A stretch of 13,907 nucleotides of DNA, from NCBI GenBank assembly GCA_947365485.1, contig CANAXK010000022.1, forward strand, positions 1-13,907, given 5' to 3'. The translations under genes were made by a program, and so were the position numbers. Below are positions 6,819 through 13,284 of this stretch, piece by piece. The notes under the pieces are model-generated. The model saw nothing but the letters and a program-made list of their open reading frames with translations. It was not told the DNA's origin and searched no databases. Source of the stretch: an uncultured bacterium. Lineage in GTDB: Bacteria > Cyanobacteriota > Vampirovibrionia > Gastranaerophilales > Gastranaerophilaceae. Numbering within the stretch: position 1 is the stretch's first letter; every line of letters begins with the position of its first letter.

Positions 6819-7361
6819 ATGAAAAGATGTTTCTGGGTTGATGAAAAATCAGAGATTTACGTAAAGTACCATGACGAAGAGTGGGGCGTGCCTAAATACA
6901 AGGACAGAGATTTGTTTGAGCTGCTTATCTTGGAATCGTTTCAGGCAGGGCTTTCCTGGATTACTGTTTTGAAGAAAAGAGAAGCGTTCAGAGAGGCGTT
7001 TGATAATTTTGATGTGGAAAAAGTCTCAACTTACGACGAATCAAAAGTTGAAGAGCTTTTGCAAAACGCAGGAATCATAAGGAGTCGCGGCAAAATTCTG
7101 GCTGCAATTTCAAACGCAAAGATTTTTATTGAAATCCAGAAAGAATATGGAAGCTTTTCCAACTATATCTGGGCGTTTACAGACAACAAAGTTATTAAAA
7201 ATACTTCCGGCATACTTCCAGTCAGCACCCCGCTTTCAGACAAGATATCAAAAGACCTGAAAAAGCGCGGTATGAAATACGTTGGAACCGTTATCATTTA
7301 TTCCTACCTGCAAGCAATCGGGGTAGTAGACGACCACGAGCAAGGGTGTTTCAAGTATTAA
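6819..7361 (+). CDS. tag: DNA-3-methyladenine glycosylase I
   Basis: Tag removes 3-methyladenine from alkylated DNA, starting base excision repair in the cytoplasm. From ATG 6819 the protein has 180 residues, close to the E. coli enzyme. The N-terminus MKRCFW supplies Cys4, YHDEEWGVP supplies His18, and DDHEQGC near the C-terminus supplies His173 and Cys177. These match the four zinc ligands of the family. Glu39 in LESFQAGLSWITVLKKRE corresponds to the active-site Glu of E. coli Tag, and AGIIRSRGKI and KKRGMKYVGTVI are also conserved. The frame is open further upstream, but homologues begin at the Met before the zinc-binding Cys, so I chose that start. Its stop overlaps by four bases with the stop of the convergent transporter gene. 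Confidence 0.95.
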   Translation: MKRCFWVDEKSEIYVKYHDEEWGVPKYKDRDLFELLILESFQAGLSWITVLKKREAFREAFDNFDVEKVSTYDESKVEELLQNAGIIRSRGKILAAISNAKIFIEIQKEYGSFSNYIWAFTDNKVIKNTSGILPVSTPLSDKISKDLKKRGMKYVGTVIIYSYLQAIGVVDDHEQGCFKY

Positions 7362-8179
7362 CCAAGAATCAGAATCACGGCGCCAGCAAGCATTATGCTG
7401 GCGCCCGCAAATTTTCTTTTGATGTTGGTTTCGTGGAAAATATTTGCGCCGAGAAAAACGCTCAAAATTGTTGAGAGCTGAAAAAGCGCAAGCGCGTATG
7501 AAACATTCATCTTAGAAAAAACATAGTTTGTGGAATACTGCATAATCCCGACCGCCAAAATCAATAGCAGCTGGTGTTTAATTTCCGGAATTTTAAAACT
7601 GTTTCTTGCAAAAAGCACAAACAAAAACGAAAAAATCAGCCCTGAAAATGCCCACAAGAAGAACGCATTAGAAACGCCGGTCATAATAACAATCTTTTTA
7701 ATAAAAACCGCCTCTGCTCCTGAAAACACAAGCGCTAAAACCCGATATAAAACAGCTTTTGTGTTTAAGTTGCCTTTAACATTCAGAACAAAATAAGTCC
7801 CGAGAATAATCAATGCAATAGCAAAAACAGCGCTCGAAGATGGAATTTCATGTAAATAAAATATTCCAATAAGAAGCGCCACAACAGGTTTATACGAATT
7901 AATCGGCGCAAGTGCAGAAAGCTCGCCAATCGAAAGAGCCTTTATTATAAAATAGTTTCCAAGAGCACCCAAAAACCCCATTATCAAAACATTGATTATT
8001 AATACCTTGCTAAAAACCAGATGAGGAAGAAAGAATATCCCTAGGATAGAAAGCCCGAGGTAGGTATAAAAATTTATTACCGAAGATTTTTCGCCTCTGG
8101 ATGTCAAAATTTTTTGAAAGACATTCAGGTATGAGTTTGATAGGATTCTTATAAAAACGCCTAAAACAGTAGTAATCAT
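7358..8179 (-). CDS. EamA/DMT-superfamily transporter
   Basis: The 273-residue protein is almost entirely hydrophobic and fits ten membrane helices arranged as two EamA repeats (about 1-132 and 145-272). Each repeat ends with the typical motif: a His-Glu in the loop (YLHEIPSS near 113; FHETNIKRKF near 248) followed by a small-residue helix such as AGASIMLAGAVILILG. The family exports or imports metabolites such as amino acids and purines; the substrate is not predictable here. The ATG at 8179 is the first start in the frame. A TGATATAAT motif lies six bases upstream and no Shine-Dalgarno is visible, so the mRNA may be leaderless. The 3' end overlaps tag and contains a strong inverted repeat. 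Confidence 0.85.
   Translation of the reverse strand: MITTVLGVFIRILSNSYLNVFQKILTSRGEKSSVINFYTYLGLSILGIFFLPHLVFSKVLIINVLIMGFLGALGNYFIIKALSIGELSALAPINSYKPVVALLIGIFYLHEIPSSSAVFAIALIILGTYFVLNVKGNLNTKAVLYRVLALVFSGAEAVFIKKIVIMTGVSNAFFLWAFSGLIFSFLFVLFARNSFKIPEIKHQLLLILAVGIMQYSTNYVFSKMNVSYALALFQLSTILSVFLGANIFHETNIKRKFAGASIMLAGAVILILG
7379..7405 (+). terminator. GC-rich hairpin inside the transporter 3' end, possible tag terminator
   Basis: GGCGCCAGCA (7379-7388) is a perfect inverted repeat of TGCTGGCGCC (7396-7405) with a seven-base loop. It starts 17 bases after the tag stop and lies within the last codons of the convergent transporter gene (Gly-Ala-Ser-Ile-Met-Leu-Ala-Gly-Ala). On the plus strand it is followed by an interrupted T-rich tract (AAATTTTCTTTT), so it could end tag transcripts. 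It may instead be only a codon-driven repeat. Confidence 0.35.
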
Positions 8180-8185
8180 AAAAAA

Positions 8186-8194
8186 ATTATATCA
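8186..8194 (-). promoter_or_regulatory. Extended -10 promoter for the transporter gene
   Basis: On the minus strand, TGATATAAT is a perfect TATAAT with a TG extension. It ends six bases before the ATG at 8179, placing the start of transcription at about the A of the ATG. It directly abuts the T tract of the upstream HEAT-gene terminator. Confidence 0.55.
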
Positions 8195-8198
8195 TATA

Positions 8199-8234
8199 AA
8201 AATGTCGGACTTTTTTCAAAAAGTCCGACATTTT
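8199..8234 (-). terminator. Intrinsic terminator of the HEAT-repeat gene
   Basis: There is a perfect 17-base inverted repeat (8199-8215 with 8218-8234) with core GTCGGAC/GTCCGAC. On the minus strand it begins about 20 bases after the HEAT stop codon and ends in ATTTTTAT. It therefore works as a Rho-independent terminator for that gene. A and T tracts flank both sides, so it could also stop transcripts arriving from the plus strand. Confidence 0.8.
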
Positions 8235-8253
8235 GTTACTAAATTTCTTAAGC

Positions 8254-9111
8254 CTAGAAAGAAGCAGCAGGTTTCTTTTGCTGTGTTGCACCAGGGATAG
8301 CTTGCCAGTTAGCAGCCATAATCTTTTTGAAAGATTTTAGTGCAGTGTCTTCAAGTTCGCCTAACTCTTCAGCTTCCATAATAAGCTCACGGAGCGGAAG
8401 AAGAGCTCTTTGGTCTCTCAAAACACCGAGAGCAGCAGCTGCACCTGCTCTAACCAAATCGTTTTCAGAACGGTTTTTCATAACATCAATCAAAGCCGGA
8501 ACAGCTTTTGTATCGTTCAATTTACCCAATGAAGTTACTGCGTAAATTCTTACGTTAACCCATTCGTCGTATAACATGTTAATAATCTTATCAACACATT
8601 TTTTGTTCCCGATTTCACCAAGAGCACGGGTTGCGTCGCATCTAACATTAACTTTTTCGTGGTCTAAAGAATTCATTAATGCGTCTGTTGCAACATCACC
8701 AATTTCAATAAGTGCGTCTGTAGCTGTAATACAAACCTGTGAATTTTCGTCATTTAAAGCTTCAACAAGCGGTTCAACAACGATTTTGCCACCCAAACGT
8801 CCGAGAGCACGTGCTGCACGAACTCTGACATCGACGTTACGGTCTTCTCTTAAAGATTCAATTAAGTGTTCGGTAGCTTTAGAATCACCAAGTTCGCCCA
8901 ATGCACGAGCTGCATATAAACGAACTGAACCATTCTTGTCGTTCTTCAAAACATTAATCAATGGCTCAACAGCTTTAGAATCACCCATTTCACCTAAAAC
9001 ACGGGCAGCATTATATCTAACTTTTTCTGAGCTTGATAATTTCAAATCATTGATAAGCTCGTCAAAAGTTTTTTTAACTTGTTTCTTTTTGCCGTTTACT
9101 GTAATTGCCAT
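8254..9111 (-). CDS. HEAT-repeat (PBS-lyase-like) protein
   Basis: The 285-residue protein consists mostly of seven HEAT-like helical repeats. Their signature (V-R-x-x-A-A-x-A-L-G-x-(L/I)-G-D) begins at residues 31, 63, 95, 126, 156, 187 and 220, a period of 30 to 33. The N-terminal 28 residues are basic and charged, and the last 20 residues form a low-complexity tail. Such repeats form a superhelical scaffold for protein contacts. In cyanobacteria related repeats occur in phycobilisome lyases, but no pigment gene is present here and no catalytic residue can be named, so a scaffold or assembly role is inference. The protein is soluble with no signal peptide. The ATG has a near-perfect GGAGGT Shine-Dalgarno seven bases upstream, suggesting strong translation. 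Confidence 0.85.
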   Translation of the reverse strand: MAITVNGKKKQVKKTFDELINDLKLSSSEKVRYNAARVLGEMGDSKAVEPLINVLKNDKNGSVRLYAARALGELGDSKATEHLIESLREDRNVDVRVRAARALGRLGGKIVVEPLVEALNDENSQVCITATDALIEIGDVATDALMNSLDHEKVNVRCDATRALGEIGNKKCVDKIINMLYDEWVNVRIYAVTSLGKLNDTKAVPALIDVMKNRSENDLVRAGAAAALGVLRDQRALLPLRELIMEAEELGELEDTALKSFKKIMAANWQAIPGATQQKKPAASF

Positions 9112-9400
9112 ACACGTTACCTCCGATATGCAAACATATTTTTCTAACTTCTACACAGTTATATAAAGTACAGTTCCTATAAAAAATTGCCTTTATCTTT
9201 CGATTTGTTAAATTTTTGTTACATTCCCTTTTTAGGGTAAAATTTACACTTAATCTCAGTAGTATTAATATACCATATTTTTACATATTTATGACTAGTC
9301 TTGTAGATAATTTTACAAAACTTAATTCTAATAAGAATTAATATACTCCTCTAATTTAGTCATATTAAGAAAACTATCAGTTTAAAAAACTTTACATTTC
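9112..9400. other. 289-base AT-rich gap between the kinase and HEAT genes
   Basis: No convincing gene lies here. It holds the Shine-Dalgarno GGAGGT of the HEAT gene (9119-9124, minus) and a perfect AT-rich inverted repeat, TTAATTCT-AATA-AGAATTAA, at 9322-9341. On the minus strand there is also a TGGTATATT extended -10-like motif about 160 bases before the HEAT start. Either the HEAT gene has a long leader or its promoter lies closer and is not recognisable to me. Only frames of fewer than 20 codons start in it. Confidence 0.4.
9322..9341. repeat. AT-rich inverted repeat
   Basis: Eight-base perfect arms TTAATTCT and AGAATTAA are separated by AATA. It lies about 60 bases past the kinase stop codon and about 210 bases before the HEAT gene. 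It could be a protein-binding palindrome or a weak hairpin. The stem has only two GC pairs, so it is not a good terminator. Confidence 0.4.
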
Positions 9401-11026
9401 TTACCCCCCAGGGATAGTAATACAAAATTCACTTCCCTTATTTAGTTTTGTTTCTACTCCTATTTTTCCGTTATGTTTTTCAATAATTTTTTGCGAAATC
9501 GCAAGCCCCAAGCCTGTTCCAACCCCGACGCCTTTTGTTGTGTATCCAGCAAAAAATATTTTGTCAGGTTCTTTTATTCCGCATCCTGTGTCCTTGATTT
9601 TTACAACTAGATTTTTGTCTTTGTAATCGGTGTCAATAGTAATCAGCCCATCTGTTTTTATTGACTGTGCCGCGTTTACAAGGATATTCATAAACACCTG
9701 GTTAAGCATGTTTGGATAGCATTTTATCGGAGGGAGTTCTCCATAGTTCTTCACAATGGTTATCCGATTTTTTGTTTCATGCCGGATTAAATCAAGTGTA
9801 AGGTCGATTTCTTTATTAATATCGGCCTCTTGAAGTTCGGCCTCATCAAGTCTTACAAACTTTCTCAAAGAAATCACAAGTCTGTTAATACGCGCAATTG
9901 CCTCGCTGTCAATATTATTAATCTCTCCCAAAAGTTCGCTTATTTCTGAATCATTTATTTTTGAGATTATTTTTTTTGTAATCTCGTTATTTGATTTGAT
10001 TGAAGCAATCGGAGTGTTAATCTCATGCGCGACGCCTGCCACAAGTTGACCGAGTGAGGCCATTTTTTCAGAGTTAATAAGTTGGAGCTGGGTTGCTTTA
10101 AGTTCCTCTAACGTTCTTGTCAAATCATTAACCAGCTCGCCCTGAATAATCGCGTTACCCAGCTGTGAGGAAACACCGTCAAGAACTTCGAGCGCGTCGT
10201 TCAGTCTTGTCTTTTGTTTTGTGGAAAGAACAATAACCCCGAGAAGTTTGTTCAGGTGATAAATCGGAACAACGATTCGCTGCACGGATTCTCTAAATGG
10301 TTTTGCTTCCTGATATTCTTTCATGCAGATATTGCAGCAGACTTTGGCCGATTTGATATGATTATTGACTTCTTTATCAAAGGATATAATCTTATTAATA
10401 TCGCTCTTATCCAGAGATTCAACAATCTGAAAACTTTTGTCGGATTCTTTTGCGTAGTATGCTCTGAATGCGCCGAACATTTGCGAGAGTTCTTCGAGTG
10501 CAGAGGTTAGGATTATTGAAGTGTCGATTGATTCTCTAATAATATTAGATATATTATTAAGGAGCAAAAGTTTCATTGCCTGTGATTGCGCCTGTTGTTT
10601 TATTCTGGAGAGGGTTTTGTTCTCGCTTTCAAGGAGCGATATTTTTTTCTGATAATTCTGGTTTCTTTGCAGCACATTTTCGAGGCTGATTTTTGCAGTA
10701 ACATCTGTAAAAACAATTATTATATAATTATTCTTTTTTGCAGAGTTCATATCGTAATAAAAATAATCGTTATTAGAAGTCTGGTACATAACATGCGCCG
10801 AAAAATCTTCCGGAGAGGCAACAGCCTGAATTATCGGGGAGTGAACTTCAACATCATTGCTAACAAGTGCGCAGACATTGTAGTTTAGTTTGTGCGAGAA
10901 TTTTTTCAGGGTTTCAAAATCTGAAAAAACGCGTTTAAAAACGTTGTTTCTAAAAACAACATTATTTTTGTTATCCAGAACAATAACTGCACTGTTAAAC
11001 TTGTTGAATAAATCAAACTTCCCCAT
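9401..11026 (-). CDS. Cytosolic PAS-GAF sensor histidine kinase
   Basis: From ATG 11026 the protein has 541 residues; an upstream in-frame TTG (11044) would give 547, and numbers below use the latter. No membrane helix is present, so the sensor acts in the cytoplasm. It has a PAS-like domain (about 14-118, FNSAVIVLDNKNNVVFRN), a coiled coil (121-160), a GAF domain (about 165-305), a second coiled coil, a dimerisation domain with the phospho-acceptor His340 in GQLVAGVAHEINTPIAS, and a HATPase domain. The ATPase motifs are N box Asn453/Asn457, G1 DTGCGI (485-490) and G2 GVGTGLGLAIS (507-517). The GAF domain contains a CCxxC cluster (236-240). The core resembles cyanobacterial-type kinases. No response regulator gene adjoins it; it is divergent from the flagellar operon. 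Confidence 0.93.
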   Translation of the reverse strand: MGKFDLFNKFNSAVIVLDNKNNVVFRNNVFKRVFSDFETLKKFSHKLNYNVCALVSNDVEVHSPIIQAVASPEDFSAHVMYQTSNNDYFYYDMNSAKKNNYIIIVFTDVTAKISLENVLQRNQNYQKKISLLESENKTLSRIKQQAQSQAMKLLLLNNISNIIRESIDTSIILTSALEELSQMFGAFRAYYAKESDKSFQIVESLDKSDINKIISFDKEVNNHIKSAKVCCNICMKEYQEAKPFRESVQRIVVPIYHLNKLLGVIVLSTKQKTRLNDALEVLDGVSSQLGNAIIQGELVNDLTRTLEELKATQLQLINSEKMASLGQLVAGVAHEINTPIASIKSNNEITKKIISKINDSEISELLGEINNIDSEAIARINRLVISLRKFVRLDEAELQEADINKEIDLTLDLIRHETKNRITIVKNYGELPPIKCYPNMLNQVFMNILVNAAQSIKTDGLITIDTDYKDKNLVVKIKDTGCGIKEPDKIFFAGYTTKGVGVGTGLGLAISQKIIEKHNGKIGVETKLNKGSEFCITIPGG

Positions 11027-11032
11027 GTCAAT

Positions 11033-11061
11033 ATTATATGACAAATTGAAGTATTAGCCAA
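11033..11061 (-). promoter_or_regulatory. Promoter of the histidine kinase gene
   Basis: On the minus strand, TTGGCT (11061-11056) and a perfect TATAAT (11038-11033) are spaced by exactly 17 bases. The -10 ends six bases before the ATG at 11026, predicting a leaderless mRNA. If this is right, the upstream TTG at 11044 would not be transcribed and ATG 11026 is the start. Confidence 0.6.
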
Positions 11062-11078
11062 ATCTTATTCTTGCCCGA

Positions 11079-11132
11079 TTGGATTAATAGGGAAATCTAA
11101 TTTAAATTTATTAAATCTTGTTAAAGTATAGT
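11079..11132 (+). promoter_or_regulatory. Tentative promoter region of the flagellar operon
   Basis: Two weak candidates exist. TTGGAT (11079-11084) and TAAATT (11103-11108) are 18 bases apart. TATAGT (11127-11132) lies only three bases before the ATG. I see no sigma-28 (TAAAG with GCCGATAA) or sigma-54 (GG with GC 10 bases on) site in the 109 bases between the kinase and the operon. Confidence 0.25.
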
Positions 11133-11135
11133 AGA

Positions 11136-11678
11136 ATGAAATTTCATCTGCTAAAAATATTTTTAGTCCTCAGCCTCATTGCCCCGCCTGTTTTTTGCGC
11201 GGACAAATTGTTTTTACTAAACGACAGATGCACACAGGATTTGTACACCTCGATTTTCAATTATTTCGACAATTTTCCGCAAATTGAAGCAATAAGAGAC
11301 ATTCGCGGAATTACACTCAGGTTTGAATTAAAGACACCGGAGGATGATTACACAAAGCTTGAGCCTGATATCAGGCAAAAAATAAAAATCATTCAGTATT
11401 TTTTGGCAAAAATTAAAAATCCTGTTATAATAGAAGTGCATACGGAAAAAATTCCGGAGCAATACTGCTGTAATCTGAAGAACTGGGAATTTTCAACAGT
11501 TGTAGCTAATAATATTCAGGATATTTTTGTAAAAGAAGAGCCCAGGATTCACACAGAGCGGATTTATACGGTTGGTTACGGGGAATTTATGCCGGCTGGA
11601 AAGAATACTCCAAATAATGGTAGTAATTACAGCAACAGAGTTGATATAATAATACTATGTAGCATGAGTGGAGAATAG
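11136..11678 (+). CDS. Exported OmpA/MotB-like domain protein heading the flagellar operon
   Basis: The product has 180 residues. A signal peptide of about 20 residues is visible (MKFHLLKIFLVLSLIAPPVF), so the protein is exported. The C-terminal half resembles the OmpA/MotB peptidoglycan-binding fold: IIEVHTEK (98-105), NWEFSTVVANNI (116-127), IYTVGYGEFMPAGKNTP (143-159) and NRVDIII (167-173). NWE and GYGE followed by P and N are most like MotB. The two residues that usually hold diaminopimelate are changed: Asp of HTD is Glu104, and the Arg of the LSxxRA helix is Val. Five Cys are present, including Cys111-Cys112. I start at ATG 11136 because it precedes the signal peptide; a TTG at 11118 would add six residues. 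fliL follows after one base, so it is probably a motor- or envelope-related accessory protein. Confidence 0.75.
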   Translation: MKFHLLKIFLVLSLIAPPVFCADKLFLLNDRCTQDLYTSIFNYFDNFPQIEAIRDIRGITLRFELKTPEDDYTKLEPDIRQKIKIIQYFLAKIKNPVIIEVHTEKIPEQYCCNLKNWEFSTVVANNIQDIFVKEEPRIHTERIYTVGYGEFMPAGKNTPNNGSNYSNRVDIIILCSMSGE

Positions 11679-11679
11679 T

Positions 11680-12282
11680 ATGGCTGAAAACGATAAAGCT
11701 GGAGATAATAAGAATCAGGATTTAACCAAGTTTATGACAATTGTGCTTGTCGCAATGGCAATCCTTTTCATAGTGTCAGCAGGTGTTAACTATGTATTGA
11801 TAGACAACCTTGTTGCACAAAGATTGAGCACAATTTCACTCTCCAACGAAGAATTGGGTGAAGAAGAAGGCGAAGAAGACGAACTGCAAAAAGGGATTAT
11901 TGTTGATTTAGGAGACTTCATCCTCAACCTTTGTGACGAGAACCAGAAAAAGTATCTGAAAGTTAATGTTGCCATAGAAGTTACCAAAAAAGACACAGAT
12001 TTCCCTGCACAGGAAGCTCAAAAGAGCGGCGGACACGGCGGTCATGGCGAAGCTGCACCTGCTAAGGATCCGATGGAAGAAATCCAGAAAGAAATGAACC
12101 AGTACAAACCTGCAATCAGAGACGCAGTAATTACAAATCTTTCAAGCAAAACTTCTGCTGAGCTTGCAACAGCTGCCGGCAAGGAATTATCTAAAGAACA
12201 AATTACAAACGACATCAATTCAATCTTAGGCGGAGAAAGAGAAGTTTTAAGAGTTAGCTTCGGGCAGTTTATTATTCAATAG
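11680..12282 (+). CDS. fliL: Flagellar basal body-associated protein FliL
   Basis: FliL is an inner-membrane protein that surrounds or supports the stator at the flagellar motor. The 200-residue product has a short cytoplasmic N-terminus, one membrane helix (about 18-40), an acidic linker (57-69) and the periplasmic FliL domain. The domain shows GIIVDLGDFILNL (72-84), YLKVNVAIEV (92-101), KPAIRDAVITNLSSKT (143-158) and a C-terminal FGQFIIQ. A Gly/His/Ala-rich insertion (about 110-132, with HGGHG) interrupts the domain after its second strand. ATG 11680 has GGAG six bases upstream; an in-frame GTG at 11668 lies inside the preceding gene and is less likely. It begins one base after the stop of the OmpA-like gene. 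Confidence 0.9.
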   Translation: MAENDKAGDNKNQDLTKFMTIVLVAMAILFIVSAGVNYVLIDNLVAQRLSTISLSNEELGEEEGEEDELQKGIIVDLGDFILNLCDENQKKYLKVNVAIEVTKKDTDFPAQEAQKSGGHGGHGEAAPAKDPMEEIQKEMNQYKPAIRDAVITNLSSKTSAELATAAGKELSKEQITNDINSILGGEREVLRVSFGQFIIQ

Positions 12283-12288
12283 GAAGAT

Positions 12289-13272
12289 ATGGCAGAGACA
12301 AACAGCAACAATTTAATACATTCATACGACTCGTTTGACGATGATTTCACGGATTCGGAGCACAAGAGTTATAAACTATATAACTTCCGCCGTCCGGACA
12401 AGTTTTCAAAAGACAACCTGAAAGCCTTAAGAGACATCCACCGCGAGTTCTCAAAGGCAATTTCGCTTATCCTGAGCGGTTATTTGCGTATGCGTGTTGA
12501 GATTGAAATCGTATCAGTTGACCAGCTCACGTATGAAGAATTTGTACGCTCAATGCCTTCTCCAACAAGCGTCGGGGTGTTTGAATTTGAGCCGCTTTCA
12601 GGCCAGATTCTTCTTGGTATAAGCTTCGAAGTTGTGTCCTGCATTGTTAACAGAATGCTTGGCGGGGTCGGAACGATTGACGCGCAGTCAAGAGAGCTTA
12701 CTGATATTGAAAAGGCTCTTGCAAAAAAGATTATTAATATTATTATCAAATCTCTTGAAGATTCATGGAACGCGATTATTCCGGTCACAGGGAAGTTCAT
12801 AAGCCTTGATGACAACTACCAGTCAATACAGGTTGCAACAGCCGGAGAAATCGTTGCGCTTCTTACTTTCGAAGTCCAGATTTCAGGCAAACACTTTGGT
12901 TTGTTCAGCATCTGTTTCCCTTATCCTGTATTGGAAACGGTTCTCGGTCACTTGAGCACGCAGCACATTTTCCAGACCAAGGGTCTTGTTGCTTCGAACG
13001 ATGAGCGCTTGAAAATGATTTCCAAGATTAACACTTCAAATGTTGACGTGAGGGTTCAGTTCGGGCAGTGCAATATCACTCTGGACGACTTTTTGCAGTT
13101 ATCAGAGGGCGATATTATCAAGCTTGACAACAAGGTTTCGGATGATTTGATAGTAAAAGTTAACGGGGAGAAGAAATTCTTTGCAAGGCCGGGAACATTA
13201 AAAGACAAAATTTGTGTTAAAATAACAGATGTCTACGATGAAATGCATGAATTATTAAGGAATTATTTTTAG
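12289..13272 (+). CDS. fliM: Flagellar motor switch protein FliM
   Basis: FliM forms the middle of the cytoplasmic switch ring (C-ring), linking FliG to FliN. The 327-residue protein has the family length. It shows YNFRRPDKFSKDNLKALRDI (31-50), the middle CheC-like domain with MLGGVGT (123-129), and a C-terminal SpoA (FliN-like) domain from about 245 (VDVRVQFGQCNITLDDFLQL). The N-terminal stretch usually reading LSQxEIDALL, the CheY-phosphate docking peptide, is absent; instead there is an acidic, Ser/Asp-rich segment, HSYDSFDDDFTDSE (11-24). ATG 12289 has AGGAAG overlapping the fliL stop region, six bases after fliL. Confidence 0.95.
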   Translation: MAETNSNNLIHSYDSFDDDFTDSEHKSYKLYNFRRPDKFSKDNLKALRDIHREFSKAISLILSGYLRMRVEIEIVSVDQLTYEEFVRSMPSPTSVGVFEFEPLSGQILLGISFEVVSCIVNRMLGGVGTIDAQSRELTDIEKALAKKIINIIIKSLEDSWNAIIPVTGKFISLDDNYQSIQVATAGEIVALLTFEVQISGKHFGLFSICFPYPVLETVLGHLSTQHIFQTKGLVASNDERLKMISKINTSNVDVRVQFGQCNITLDDFLQLSEGDIIKLDNKVSDDLIVKVNGEKKFFARPGTLKDKICVKITDVYDEMHELLRNYF

Positions 13273-13284
13273 AGAGGACTTCAA

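Noticed and set aside
8576..9166. A 196-codon open frame on the plus strand opposite the HEAT gene
   Set aside because: It is Ser/Thr-rich without domain signatures and lies antisense to clear periodic HEAT repeats with a strong Shine-Dalgarno on the other strand.
9270..9345. Mini-ORFs of 11-16 codons on both strands in the gap near the palindrome
   Set aside because: They are too short, lack ribosome sites on the plus strand, and have no recognisable sequence.
11041..11135. Sigma-28 or sigma-54 flagellar promoter upstream of the OmpA-like-fliL operon
   Set aside because: No TAAAG/GCCGATAA pair and no GG-N10-GC element with correct spacing could be found.
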